Shown piece by piece: positions 42,870 to 51,411 of a stretch of DNA of 64,000 nucleotides; the first letter of the stretch is position 1; every line of letters starts with the position of its first letter. Under the pieces are notes generated by a model. That model was not told the origin of the DNA, searched no databases, and worked only from the letters and a program-made list of their open reading frames with translations. A program made the translations under genes and the position numbers. This DNA comes from CAWAPS01 sp963783945 (GTDB lineage Bacteria; Actinomycetota; Acidimicrobiia; Acidimicrobiales; Palsa-688). The stretch is taken from positions 558,001 through 622,000 of the forward strand of contig CAWAPS010000019.1 in the NCBI GenBank assembly GCA_963783945.1. Reading direction: 5' to 3'.

Positions 42870-43415
42870 ATGCGTGCGGATGCCCGCCGCAACTACGAAC
42901 GCCTGGTGGACGCCGCCCGCAAGGTCTTCGCCGACCAGGGTGGCGGCGCGTCCATGGAGGCGATCGCCAAGCAGGCCGGCGTAGGCGTGGGCACCCTGTA
43001 CCGGCACTTTCCGAAGCGCATCGACATCGTCGAGGCGGTGTTCCGTGACGACGTGGACGTGCTCGTCGGCTCGGCGGGCCGGGGATTGGCCGACCTGGAT
43101 CCCTGGGCCGCACTGGAGGCATGGCTTCGCGCCTATATCGACTACGCCCGGACCAAGCGCACGTTCCTCAACGAGCTCCACGAGGCGTTCGAGAAGAACC
43201 CGGACCTCAAGGTGGCATCCCGGGAGCGCATCTCTCAAGCCTGCAACCTGGTCCTGGACCGGGCCCAGAAGGCCGGCGTGGCCCGGACCGACATCGACGG
43301 CGCCGATCTGATGCAGCTCATCTCCGCGATGTGCATCAGCGCCACCTTGACCCGGGACCAGGCCGACCGCCTGCTCCCGATGATCCTCGACGGTCTGCGC
43401 AAGCCCGAGGCCTGA
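42870..43415 (+). CDS. TetR-family repressor of the MFS pump
   Basis: 181 aa. N-terminal HTH: RLVDAARKVFADQGGGASME then AIAKQAGVGVGTLYRHFPKR. A helical ligand-binding domain follows. ATG 42870 has AGGAAGG 3 nt upstream. The divergent arrangement with the DHA2 pump and the palindrome between them make autoregulation and pump repression likely. After its stop comes a stretch of tandem repeats. Confidence 0.9.
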   Translation: MRADARRNYERLVDAARKVFADQGGGASMEAIAKQAGVGVGTLYRHFPKRIDIVEAVFRDDVDVLVGSAGRGLADLDPWAALEAWLRAYIDYARTKRTFLNELHEAFEKNPDLKVASRERISQACNLVLDRAQKAGVARTDIDGADLMQLISAMCISATLTRDQADRLLPMILDGLRKPEA

Positions 43416-43419
43416 ACCC

Positions 43420-43516
43420 GGTGGCGGGGTGGGGTGAACGGGTGGTGGGGTGAACGGGTGGCCGGGTGGTGGGGTGAACGGGTGGCCGGGTGGTGGGGTG
43501 AACGGGTGGCCGGTGG
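43420..43516. repeat. Tandem 24-bp repeats after tetR
   Basis: Two perfect 24-bp units, GGGGTGAACGGGTGGCCGGG plus TGGT (43447-43470 and 43471-43494), flanked by partial copies at 43431-43446 and 43495-43516. No spacers separate the units, so it is not a CRISPR array. Copy number could vary by slippage. The G-rich strand (plus) has GGGG/GGG runs that could form unusual structures. Confidence 0.85.
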
Positions 43517-43689
43517 CCCGGCGCAGTAGCGCCGTAGGGACTCGACTCCCCCCTTGGAGAGGTCGCCGCCGGTGTAATGCGGTCGAGGGGGCCCAGGGCT
43601 ACGAGGACCTGATGCTCCACGGGGAGGCAAACGGACGGGGCGAGGTGAGCTGGCGCCGGGACACGCCGCATTGGCCAAAGGCCATGAAA

Positions 43690-43780
43690 TCTCGTAGACA
43701 TTTTGTTTTCTCGGCGCTAATTCGCACGCCATACGTGCGGTTTGACGCCGAGAATCCGAAATGTTGCCGAGAAATTCGGC
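43690..43780. repeat. 91-bp nested inverted repeat, family R2, copy 3
   Basis: Outer arms 43690-43716 and 43746-43772 match at 21 of 27 positions; the inner hairpin CGCACG (43723-43728) and CGTGCG (43734-43739) is intact, so the inner stem is better conserved than the outer one here. It lies in the convergent 448-bp gap between tetR and fxsA (43416-43863). Apart from this repeat and the 24-bp tandem array I see no gene in that gap. Confidence 0.85.
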
Positions 43781-43863
43781 GGCAGCCCTCGGACCGGGCC
43801 GGCCGGTCGGCCGGGCGAGGAGAGGAAGACATCTCCGAAGCGAGCCATGCCCGGCCGGGCCGG

Positions 43864-44346
43864 CTACGAGGTGGTTCCTCCAGGTCGGCCCTCGTGGTCG
43901 ATCATCGGTGGGGTCGGCTTCGGGTTCGGCGTGTCCTCGGAGGGGGCCCAGGTTGTGACATCGATGAAGCTCCCGGGACCGGGGCGTACGGTCCGGACTC
44001 GCCCCGCCACCCGCCGGCCTCCCACCCGGATGACGAGGTGGCGCACTGGCCCGATCAGCAGCAGCAGCCCCAGGGCATCGCTGATAAACCCGGGTACGCA
44101 GATCAGGACCCCGGCGGCCAGTACGACCACTCCATCGAGCAGCCCCCGGCTCGGAACGTCGCCCCGAGCCAGCCTGTCCTGGGTACGAGCCAGCACCCCG
44201 AGCCCGACCCGCTTGACCAGGAACGGGCCCAGAGCGCTCACTCCGATCAGGATGAGAACGGCCCAGCCGAACCCGATGTGCTCGCCGACCGCCACGAACG
44301 CCGCGACCTCCGCCACGAAGAAGAGGCAAGCGCCGAGCAGAAACAC
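43864..44346 (-). CDS. fxsA: FxsA-family membrane protein
   Basis: 160 aa. Typical FxsA core: an N-terminal membrane segment (FLLGACLFFVAEVAAFVAV), then IGFGWAVLILIGVSALGPFL, and LARGDVPSRGLLDGVVVLAA leading to GVLICVPGFISDALGLLLLI. The C-terminal tail is Pro-rich and probably disordered. In E. coli overexpression of FxsA relieves exclusion of phage T7 by the F plasmid; its normal job is unclear. Upstream 44347-44632 holds no supported gene but contains the 8-bp palindrome TCACGTGA at 44444-44451. Confidence 0.87.
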   Translation of the reverse strand: MFLLGACLFFVAEVAAFVAVGEHIGFGWAVLILIGVSALGPFLVKRVGLGVLARTQDRLARGDVPSRGLLDGVVVLAAGVLICVPGFISDALGLLLLIGPVRHLVIRVGGRRVAGRVRTVRPGPGSFIDVTTWAPSEDTPNPKPTPPMIDHEGRPGGTTS

Positions 44347-44632
44347 CCTTGCAGGGTACCGCCGGTATCGCCCTTAGTCGCCGCCGTCTATGGGGGGTAC
44401 CCGGAACAGTTGGAGCCGCTTCCGCTCCGTTCTTCCGCTAGCGTCACGTGATTATGGTGTTTTCTCCGGAATACGGTCACGAGCGGGCGCCCGAGGAGGA
44501 TTCGATCCGGCCTGGATGCCAGCAACTAGACCGGCAGATTCCTGGTCACGAGACGACGGGGCAAGCCAGATGGTTGGAAAGAATTGGCGGTAACTTTCCT
44601 CAGGTATTTGATCGTTTCCCCCGCGACACCTC

Positions 44633-45409
44633 ATGTGTGACAACGTGACAACGCATACCCCGGTTTCTGTGAGCCAGGAGTGCTCACTCCACCAACCGAT
44701 CGAGGATGACATCGCCATGTGGCGGGACCTCGGCATTGATGTCGTCGGCCTCATTTCGCCGAAGCTCGAGCCGATAGGTTGGGACGCCGGTCTCGTCGCC
44801 GACGCCGGCCTCCAGGTTTCCTCTATCGGAGTGGACATGGCAGGCCTGGAAAGGGCGGTCGAGTACGCCGCGTCCGTCGGCGCCGATTCGGTGTGGACAT
44901 GCACCGGGCCACTAGGGGCACGCTCCTGGGAAGAAGCTACTGACGACTTTTCCCAGACGATTGCTCCAGCTGTCAGGGCTGCAGCCGAGCTAGGGGTCGA
45001 GCTGGCGGTAGAGCCGACAAACCCTTTGCGCTGCGACGTCAGCTTTGCCTTTACCATGCGCGACACTTTCGATCTCGCCCGTGTGGCTGGCGTGGGAGTC
45101 GTACTCGACCTTGCTATGTGCTGGTATGAGCGAGGTCTCGAAGATTTAGTTCGGAAAAACGCCGACCTGCTGACGTTGGTTCAGATCAATGATTACAAAC
45201 TCGGCACCTTCACCACTCCTGACCGGTCCGTGCTAGGTGATGGAGACATTCCGCTCGAGCGCCTCATCGCGATGTTCCTTGATGCCGGATACTCCCGCCC
45301 GTTCGACCTCGAGATACTCGGCCCGAAGATAGACGCCGAGGGGTATCGCTCCGCGATCCAACGCAGTCTCGAAAAGCTCAACGAGATCTTCGGACGACTA
45401 GGCGTCTGA
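44633..45409 (+). CDS. Xylose-isomerase-like TIM barrel, paralogue C
   Basis: 258 aa, closest to 11346-12170. Shared blocks: IEDDIAMWRDLGIDVVGLIS, LAVEPTNPLRCDVSFAFT (Glu), LVQINDYKLGTF, GDGDIPLE and FDLEILGPKIDAEGYRSA. It lacks the middle part of the first domain that paralogue A has, so it is slightly shorter. Base use is lower in GC than its neighbours, with more A/T at third positions, which may point to separate acquisition. Start ATG 44633; no strong ribosome site. Confidence 0.83.
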   Translation: MCDNVTTHTPVSVSQECSLHQPIEDDIAMWRDLGIDVVGLISPKLEPIGWDAGLVADAGLQVSSIGVDMAGLERAVEYAASVGADSVWTCTGPLGARSWEEATDDFSQTIAPAVRAAAELGVELAVEPTNPLRCDVSFAFTMRDTFDLARVAGVGVVLDLAMCWYERGLEDLVRKNADLLTLVQINDYKLGTFTTPDRSVLGDGDIPLERLIAMFLDAGYSRPFDLEILGPKIDAEGYRSAIQRSLEKLNEIFGRLGV

Positions 45410-45591
45410 ACCCGGGCGCCGCTAGGTAACCAGTGGCGTCCGTACCCCGCTCAGTCGATTCGCGGGACTGGGGGCGGGGCCTACGCGCTCTCGAGGGGCC
45501 CGCGGGGTAGCCCGCCCCTCCTCCGTGGAGTAAAGGCAGCAGACGTGGTGTGCACTCTAACATTTGAGTCGTTTGGGGTACGCTGAGCGGG

Positions 45592-46254
45592 ATGCCGGAG
45601 ACCGGGCTACGAGAGCGCAAAAAGGCTCGTACCCGACGCCTTCTCGCGGAGACGGCGGCCCGGCTTTTCGCCGAGCGGGGCTACGAGCACGTGGCGGTCC
45701 GGGACGTGGCCCGCGAGCCCGAGGTCGCCGAGCAGACGGTGTACAACTACTTCCCGACCAAGGAGCAGCTGGTCACCGACCGGGAGTAGCAGATCCAGGA
45801 TCGGCTCTGCGAGCTGATCCGCTTCCGCCCGGCCGGCACGACGACCGCGGCCGCCGTCCGAGACTTCGTCCTCGAATCCGTCACCGGGATCCGGAACATC
45901 CCGGCCGATCAGTGGCGCGGTGAACTCGGCTATCTGGCCGCGATCAGCCCCAGCGTTCACCGGCTCGCACTGGAGTTGACCGACCGCCAAGCCGCAGCCC
46001 TCGCCGCCGCAATCGGTGAGACCAGCGCCGTGGCGCCTGAGATCGCCAGGCTGCAGGGGATAGCGCTCGCCAGTGTGTTCCAGACCGTCATCAGCGAGGC
46101 CGGCCGGCGCACCGTCGACGGCCAGACCCAGGCGCATATCGCCGAGGGGCTCTACACCGAGGTCGAACTCGTGCTCGACGAGCTGGACCGCTGGTTCGGG
46201 GGTACCACCGAATCGCCCCGACCGGCGGCAGTGCCCCGCCGGCGGCGGCGGTAG
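45592..46254 (+). pseudogene. TetR-family regulator interrupted by an amber codon
   Basis: The N-terminal HTH is intact: RRLLAETAARLFAERGYEHV then AVRDVAREPEVAEQTVYNYF. TAG at 45787-45789 stops it after 65 codons. The same frame then continues with a normal TetR ligand-binding region (IQDRLCELIRFRPAGTTTAA, then IGETSAVAPEIARLQGIALA) to TAG/TGA near 46254. TAG is used as a stop elsewhere, so recoding is unlikely. It is either a recent pseudogene or a sequencing error; a 65-aa HTH fragment could still be made. Confidence 0.75.
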
Positions 46255-46364
46255 GTGCCGGTCCGGGCCCTGGCCACCAGGTCGCCCCATGTTGCCTAAG
46301 GTGACGTACCGGGTGCCAGACACCTTGCGACCGATCCGCCCCCACTGCAGCGAGGAGCCCCAAG

Positions 46365-47191
46365 ATGCCTTTCGTCACGACTCAGGACGGTACGGAGATC
46401 TTCTACAAGGACTGGGGCGACGGACAGCCGATCGTGTTCCACCACGGCTGGCCGCTCAGTGCCGATGACTGGGACGCGCAGCTGATGTTCTTCCTGCAGC
46501 ACGGCTATCGGGTCATCGCTCACGACCGGCGCGGTCACGGCCGTTCGACACAGACGTCCGGTGGTCACGACATGGACACCTACGCCGCTGACGCCGCGGC
46601 GGTGGCCAACCAGCTCGACTTCGCGCGACGCCATCCACATCGGTCACTCGACCGGGGGCGGTGAGGTCACCCGATACGTCGCCCAGCACGGTGCCGGCCG
46701 GGTGCTCAAGGCCGTGCTCATCAGCGCCGTGCCCCCCTTGATGCTGAAAACTGACGCAAATCCAGGCGGCCTGGGGATCGACGTTTTCGACGGTCTGCGG
46801 GAAGGCACCGGCTTCAACCGGGCCCAGTTCTACCGCGACGTCGCGGCCGGACCCTTCTACGGTTTCAACCGCCCGGGCGGCGACAGTGTCGGAGGGCATC
46901 ATTCAGAACTGGTGGCGTCAAGGGATGATGGGCGCCGTCAACGCTCACTACGAGGGCATCAAGGCGTTCTCGGAGACCGACTTCACCGACGACCTCAAGG
47001 CGATCGAGGTCCCCACCCTGGTGATGCACGGCGACGACGATCAGATCGTGCCATTCGCCGATGCCGCCCCATTGTCGGTCAAGCTGCTCAAGCACGGCAC
47101 GCTCAAGGTCTACCCGGGCTATCCGCATGGCATGTGCACCGTTCACGCCGACGTCATCAACCCGGACGTGCTCGCTTTCATCCGGTCGTGA
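46365..47191 (+). pseudogene. Alpha/beta hydrolase (haloperoxidase/esterase-like) with two frameshifts
   Basis: All catalytic pieces are present but in different frames. Frame 1: PFVTTQDGTEIFYKDWGDGQ, VFHHGWPLSADDWDAQ and AHDRRGHGRS. Frame 2 from about 46625: AIHIGHSTGGGEVTRYVAQH with the nucleophile Ser. Frame 3 from about 46880: SEGIIQNWWRQGMMGAVNAH, VMHGDDDQIVPF with the Asp, and YPGYPHGM with the His. Each break can be fixed by a single-base indel, and the ribosome site GAGGAG precedes ATG 46365. It would be a cofactor-free perhydrolase or esterase if intact. Confidence 0.8.
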
Positions 47192-47380
47192 CGCCGCCCG
47201 GCAGGACCCAACTCACCCACCTGGACCACACCGTCCCGTGGGCGATCGCCAAACGCGTCCTACCAGCGAGAGAAGCGCAACCCGGGCGTGACCGAGATCG
47301 AACAGATCAAGGGCCGGTCACTACCTGGCCATCGACAGCGGACCACCAGGTCGACATCTCATCCGAGCGGTCAAACTGAA

Positions 47381-47566
47381 TCACACCCTCCTGCTGGGTA
47401 GAAGCGCCCCGATCAGCCAGCAGAAGGGCAGAAAGATGCCCAGGATGAACCACAAGAGGCGACCTTTGCGCAGGCAGGTGACGCCAAGGAATACCGCCAG
47501 CGCCAGGTACACGATGGCCCAGAGGCCGATGTAGCCACCGCCGGTCACATCAGTCGATAGCAGCAC
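47381..47566 (-). CDS. Small two-helix membrane protein
   Basis: 61 aa. Two hydrophobic segments: YIGLWAIVYLALAVFLGVTC and LLWFILGIFLPFCWLIGALL, linked by the basic loop LRKGR, and a short basic tail. I do not recognise the family; it resembles small envelope proteins with two helices. The GTG at 47566 has GGAG about 9 nt upstream. No enzyme function can be inferred. Confidence 0.6.
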   Translation of the reverse strand: MLLSTDVTGGGYIGLWAIVYLALAVFLGVTCLRKGRLLWFILGIFLPFCWLIGALLPSRRV

Positions 47567-47617
47567 TTGATCAACTCCGGTCGCAGGTCTGTCCCCCGTT
47601 CACCCGAACTGTACTCC

Positions 47618-47743
47618 TCACCTGTACGCACGGTTTCCACTCTCGAGACCTGGCTGAGCACTCTTTCGGCGTCGCGGAGTGGTGGCGTCGATGATCTCGG
47701 GGAGGTGGCCAACGATGGAGACGTGTCCCTCCTCGTCCAGCAC
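47618..47743 (-). CDS. Possible small ORF or gene remnant
   Basis: 41 codons from GTG 47743 to TGA 47618-47620, reading LDEEGHVSIVGHLPEIIDAT and then a basic tail. G/C bias at third positions in the first half resembles coding DNA, but there is no ribosome site and no recognised family. It may be the tail of a lost gene. The rest of 47567-47801 shows nothing else. Confidence 0.25.
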   Translation of the reverse strand: MLDEEGHVSIVGHLPEIIDATTPRRRKSAQPGLESGNRAYR

Positions 47744-47801
47744 TCGCAGGTTGGGCCGACCTCCGCGCCCATCCTGAACATTGTTAACCTAGCCGACTTC
47801 T

Positions 47802-48251
47802 ATGAGACACCTGGGGTTAACCGAAGCCGAGGAGTTGGCCCGAGCCGCCCATGCCGGTCAGACCGGCCCTGACGGCTGCCCGTACATCGAGCATCCTCTC
47901 CGGGTCGCGCATGCCGTCCTGTCAGCGGGCGGCGGTATCACTGAGGCGGTCGTCGGCCTCCTGCACGACAGCATCGAGAGAGGAAACGCCACCAGGGAGC
48001 AACTGCGTGCCGCCGGGGCGACGGAGGCGGTGATGTCGGCCGTCGACGCGCTCACCCAGAGGACGCAGGAGCCGGTCTCGGCCTACCTCGATCGGTGTCG
48101 GGCCAACCCCATCGCCCACCGGGTCAAGCGCTACGACCTGCTCGACAAGCTCCAACCCCGCTACCTGAAGGCGTTGCCGGATGCCGAAGCGACCCGGCTG
48201 GCCGCCAGCGTGCAGGCCAAGCTGAACCAACTCGACCACGAATCCTCGTGA
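47802..48251 (+). CDS. HD-domain protein, RelA/SpoT N-terminal hydrolase-like
   Basis: 149 aa, an HD domain on its own. Motifs: AARAAHAGQTGPDGCPYIEH-like N-terminus (AHAGQ then YIEHPLRVA with a metal His) and VVGLLHDSIERG with the His-Asp pair. Related to the (p)ppGpp hydrolase part of SpoT and to small Mesh1-like hydrolases, without a synthetase domain. It could hydrolyse a nucleotide 3'-pyrophosphate; this is inferred from the family. Start ATG 47802; weak ribosome site. Confidence 0.75.
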   Translation: MRHLGLTEAEELARAAHAGQTGPDGCPYIEHPLRVAHAVLSAGGGITEAVVGLLHDSIERGNATREQLRAAGATEAVMSAVDALTQRTQEPVSAYLDRCRANPIAHRVKRYDLLDKLQPRYLKALPDAEATRLAASVQAKLNQLDHESS

Positions 48252-48345
48252 TCATGGCGGCTATCCAGCAACACTTGGCTTCCGCTCTTTCCGGGCGGGC
48301 GGTTCGCCGGAAGGCCTGGACATCATGGCTGTTCTCGTTGGTTCA

Positions 48346-49098
48346 TCAGGATACGAACTGCTGGCCACCATCGATGTCGTACGTCGCGCCAGTGAGAGCA
48401 GTGTTGGTCATGATGTGCACGGCGAGGGCCGCGACGTCGGCCGGACCCACGACGCGGCCGATAGGTAGCGTGGCCCGCAGCTCGTTCCGGCGGGCCTCGA
48501 GTTGATCTCCGAGCAGTGATGCCGACAGCGGAGTATCGACGAATCCGGCGGCGATCAGGTTGACGCGAACCGGCGCCAGCTCGAGGGCCAGGGCCGCGGC
48601 GAACGGGGGTAGCGCGGCGGTGGCCGCAGACACGATCCCGAGGCCGTGACCCACCCTCCGGCCGCCGGTGCCACCCATGAGCAACAGGGTGCCCCCGGGT
48701 CTGATCTGGCCCACGGTGTTGCGTGCGACCTCGAGCACTAAAACCACGTGGTCGCTGAGCCCATCGCGCACCTGGGCCGAGTCCATCTCGAGCAGCGGCC
48801 CGTATGTCGGGCCGCCGGCGGTCACCATCACATGGTCGATCGGTGTTGGCAGATCGTGGAAGAACTGCGCCAGGGAGCCCGCGTCCTTGGCGTCGAAGGC
48901 CGCGGTGCGTTGCGCTCCGAGTTCCCGGCCCGCTCGTCGCAGTCGGTCGGGGTCGCGGCCGGTGAGGATGACATTCGCACCCTCAACCCGGGCGCGGCGA
49001 GCCGTCTCCAGCCCGATACCTGCACTGCCGCCGATCACAACCACGGTCTGTCCGAGCAGTTCGGGCTGGCGCTGGCTCGAGTGAGGAGCGGTTTCCAT
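48346..49098 (-). CDS. Divergent SDR-fold protein lacking the YxxxK motif
   Basis: 250 aa. The cofactor loop VVVIGGSAGIGLETARRARV and the C-terminal LTGATYDIDGGQQFV are standard. The active-site segment reads GHGLGIVSAATAALPPFAAA, with neither Tyr nor Lys where YxxxK should be. It may bind NAD(P) without classical catalysis, or belong to the atypical SDR subgroup with the same feature. ATG 49098; no operon partner is obvious. Confidence 0.82.
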   Translation of the reverse strand: METAPHSSQRQPELLGQTVVVIGGSAGIGLETARRARVEGANVILTGRDPDRLRRAGRELGAQRTAAFDAKDAGSLAQFFHDLPTPIDHVMVTAGGPTYGPLLEMDSAQVRDGLSDHVVLVLEVARNTVGQIRPGGTLLLMGGTGGRRVGHGLGIVSAATAALPPFAAALALELAPVRVNLIAAGFVDTPLSASLLGDQLEARRNELRATLPIGRVVGPADVAALAVHIMTNTALTGATYDIDGGQQFVS

Positions 49099-49193
49099 GG
49101 ACGTAACCTTAGAGATCGCTCGCCGTCCTCCGCATGGCCGTCCCGGTCATCCTGACAGGCTCGCCATCTGCGAGCAGCCGTTCGTTCCGACGC

Positions 49194-50870
49194 TCAGGGC
49201 CCGGGATTCGCCGGCGGCTGATCAGCCGGAAGCTGATGGCCCCGGCCTCGCTCGTAGCGCCACTGGTCGAGCGCCCGGGCGGGGGCGAATAGGGCGGGCT
49301 CTTCCAACGGCCAGATCTGACAACGCGGCGAAGCCGAGCCGGTGCGGTCGAGAATGTCGTTAGTCGCTCGGCGGGCCGCCTCGTTGGCGCCCTCCATTGT
49401 GGCCAGGTCCGTGTAGGTGCGCACGTAGTCGCTGGCGAGGAAGAGGTTCTCGATGGCTGTGGCCGCGTTCGGCCGCCACGCCCAGGATCCCGCAGTATTG
49501 ATGAGGAGCGGCTCGATGTTGATGTCTTCGCGGACCTGCCAACTTCGCCGCAGCTCCGGAAACCGGACGTCGGTGTCAAGGAACCATCGGATCAGGTTGG
49601 AGTCGTCGAGGACAGCGGGACCGCTGCTGTTGAGATGTGCCTTCAGCTGAGCCCACACTTCTGTGAAGACTTCGGTCTTGCTGCATTGCATGGCCGGCTT
49701 GCCGGTGATGGGGCCCGGAGTTGTCCAATCCGACACGTCGACCGACAGGATTCCCCCGACCTCGCCGTCGCCAAAACTGTCCATCGGCTGGTCCCAGAAC
49801 TGACGGGGCGAGATCGACGTGAGCGACCATGCCGAGTCGATGTAGATCACGTGGCCATGAACCACCGGAACATCCTCTCGCAGAAAGAACACGATCCCAT
49901 TCATCCACCGGGTCTTCAGTCGATCCAGGTTGTCGAGACTCGGATCGGCTGCTCTGATGGCCGGACTAGCCAGCCGGGTCATGTGCTCGACCGGCACTGC
50001 TGCGACGTACCAGTCTGCTTGCAGCTCGAATCGACGTCCGTCTGGTCCGGTAACGGAAGCCGACGTGATGCGCCGGCCAGAGCAGTTGATGGCATCTACA
50101 CGGGTGCTGAAGTGGAACTCGACGCCCGCGGTGCGGAGATGGTCGAGCCACGGGTCAATCCAGACGTCGCTGGTCGGTCCGTCGAGCAATCGGTCGGCGG
50201 CGCGGCCCGGGATCCCGATGTCGAACAGCAACTGGAGGAGGATGTAGCCACCGGTCCGGGCACTGATTTCGCGCGCTTGAGCGGCGACGAGGGAGCGGGT
50301 CAAGCCGTCAGCGAGAAAGCGCTGATAGGCGGGCGAGCGGCTGGCGGCCCCGGAAAACTCCCACCAGCTTTGCTGCTCCCATTCCCCGTAACGACGGGCG
50401 TCGCAGCTGGTCAGGAGGACCAAGAGGCGTTCGGAAAAATGGGCCAAGTCGTCTGCGGTCAATCCGGGGTGGCCGTGCGTGATGTCTCGCAGAATCTCGT
50501 CGACATCGGATGTGGAACGTGGGAATCGCACCGGAAAGAGCAGCGGGACCGGGGCGTCCGCCCTGGCGATCTCCGCCTCGGTCGCGTCGCGCAGATTATC
50601 GAGCACGCTCTGGCCTTGGCCCTGGAACGGAATTCGGCTCATCGTGTCGGGGAGGTGCCGGTAGAAGCCCGGGAAGAATCTGAACCCGTGCTCTGCCGGT
50701 AGGTCCTGCCGACCGTCTCGACCGGAGTTGGGAACGAAGATCGAACGGGCCTTTCCCCCCGGCACCTCCCGGTCCTCGATCACCGTCACGGAGAACCCCC
50801 GCTCGGCGAGCTCGTGAGCGGCACTCATGCCGCCTACTCCACCCCCAAGCACCAGTACGCGGTCTGCCAC
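49194..50870 (-). CDS. Phytoene-desaturase/amine-oxidase-like flavoprotein
   Basis: 558 aa. FAD-binding N-terminus VLVLGGGVGGMSAAHELAER with the following acidic VIEDREVPGGKARS, then the LPAEHGFRFFPGFYRHLPDT segment typical of the hydroxysqualene dehydroxylase/CrtI-like group. The C-terminal ATAIENLFLASDYVRTYTDL and MEGANEAARRAT are the second FAD-contact region. GTG 50870 is chosen because GGAGG lies 5-6 nt upstream; a start at 50897 would lie inside a palindrome. Likely an oxidation or desaturation of an isoprenoid-like or amine substrate; no carotenoid genes are nearby. Confidence 0.82.
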   Translation of the reverse strand: MADRVLVLGGGVGGMSAAHELAERGFSVTVIEDREVPGGKARSIFVPNSGRDGRQDLPAEHGFRFFPGFYRHLPDTMSRIPFQGQGQSVLDNLRDATEAEIARADAPVPLLFPVRFPRSTSDVDEILRDITHGHPGLTADDLAHFSERLLVLLTSCDARRYGEWEQQSWWEFSGAASRSPAYQRFLADGLTRSLVAAQAREISARTGGYILLQLLFDIGIPGRAADRLLDGPTSDVWIDPWLDHLRTAGVEFHFSTRVDAINCSGRRITSASVTGPDGRRFELQADWYVAAVPVEHMTRLASPAIRAADPSLDNLDRLKTRWMNGIVFFLREDVPVVHGHVIYIDSAWSLTSISPRQFWDQPMDSFGDGEVGGILSVDVSDWTTPGPITGKPAMQCSKTEVFTEVWAQLKAHLNSSGPAVLDDSNLIRWFLDTDVRFPELRRSWQVREDINIEPLLINTAGSWAWRPNAATAIENLFLASDYVRTYTDLATMEGANEAARRATNDILDRTGSASPRCQIWPLEEPALFAPARALDQWRYERGRGHQLPADQPPANPGP

Positions 50871-50887
50871 GTCCCTCCGTTCGTGAT

Positions 50888-50903
50888 GAGGAGGCACCTC
50901 CTC
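50888..50903. promoter_or_regulatory. Palindrome upstream of the flavoprotein gene
   Basis: Perfect inverted repeat GAGGAGG-CA-CCTCCTC, 18 bp upstream of the chosen GTG start and in the 119-bp divergent gap with the DUF427 gene. It could be an operator or a hairpin hiding a ribosome site. Its centre, GGAGGCACC, is also present in the MFS operator at 42812-42828, possibly by chance. Confidence 0.35.
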
Positions 50904-50989
50904 GTCATGGGAACCGCCACCCTAGCCCCCGTCGAGCGCTGGCCCCGGGCGCTCGGAATAGCACAAGGCGCGGCAGCCTTGTACGTGAT

Positions 50990-51355
50990 ATGAAACCAGG
51001 TCACACGATCACCATCGCCCCGAGCGACGCCCATGTCGAAGTTCGCCTCGGGGGTGAGCTGCTAGCGGCCAGCGACCGCCCGGTGCTCCTGGATGAGACC
51101 GGGCTGCCCACCCGCTATTACCTGGCACACGACGATGTGCAGATGACGCGGCTCCGACCTACGTCATTCCACACCACCTGCCCGTTCAAAGGTGAGGCGT
51201 CGTACTTCTCAGTCGACTTGGACGGCGATACTCACGACGGCATCGCGTGGACCTATGAGACCCCGATCCCGGCAGCTAACGGGATAACCGGCCTGCTGTC
51301 CTTTTACCCCGACCGCGTCGAGATCTTGGTCAACGGCCAACCGCTCAGCCCCTAG
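50990..51355 (+). CDS. DUF427 family protein
   Basis: 121 aa, full-length DUF427. Typical features: VRLGGELLAASDRPVLLDET, RYYLAHDDVQM and CPFKGEASYFSVDLDG, then AWTYETPIP and LLSFYPDRVEILVNG. The family is a small beta-barrel protein, common in Actinomycetota, with no established biochemical role. ATG 50990; no strong ribosome site. Divergent from the flavoprotein gene. Confidence 0.88.
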   Translation: MKPGHTITIAPSDAHVEVRLGGELLAASDRPVLLDETGLPTRYYLAHDDVQMTRLRPTSFHTTCPFKGEASYFSVDLDGDTHDGIAWTYETPIPAANGITGLLSFYPDRVEILVNGQPLSP

Positions 51356-51397
51356 TTGGCGCTCGCCCATAGTCAATCGACCGGCAGAGCAAACGCC

Positions 51398-51411
51398 AGT
51401 GACCGCTCATC
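51398..51411. promoter_or_regulatory. AGTGASCGCTCAYT motif, site 1
   Basis: AGTGACCGCTCATC, 13 of 14 positions matching the consensus seen at 54732, 55959 and 63883. It lies in the 297-bp gap before the second lipoprotein gene (51356-51652), about 240 bp upstream of the start. Nothing else is supported in that gap. Confidence 0.35.

Noticed and set aside
43420..43516. CRISPR-like array
   Set aside because: The 24-bp units are contiguous with no spacers, and no cas genes are present.
5690..46254. Recoding of TAG as an amino acid, suggested by two genes with in-frame amber codons
   Set aside because: TAG ends the gene at 1815-2873 and the P450 gene as normal stops, and only two apparent internal ambers are seen, both in genes that otherwise look decayed.
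47567..47801. Plus-strand frame starting at 47567 as a protein
   Set aside because: No ribosome site, no motif, and it overlaps the HD gene start and the divergent membrane protein start.
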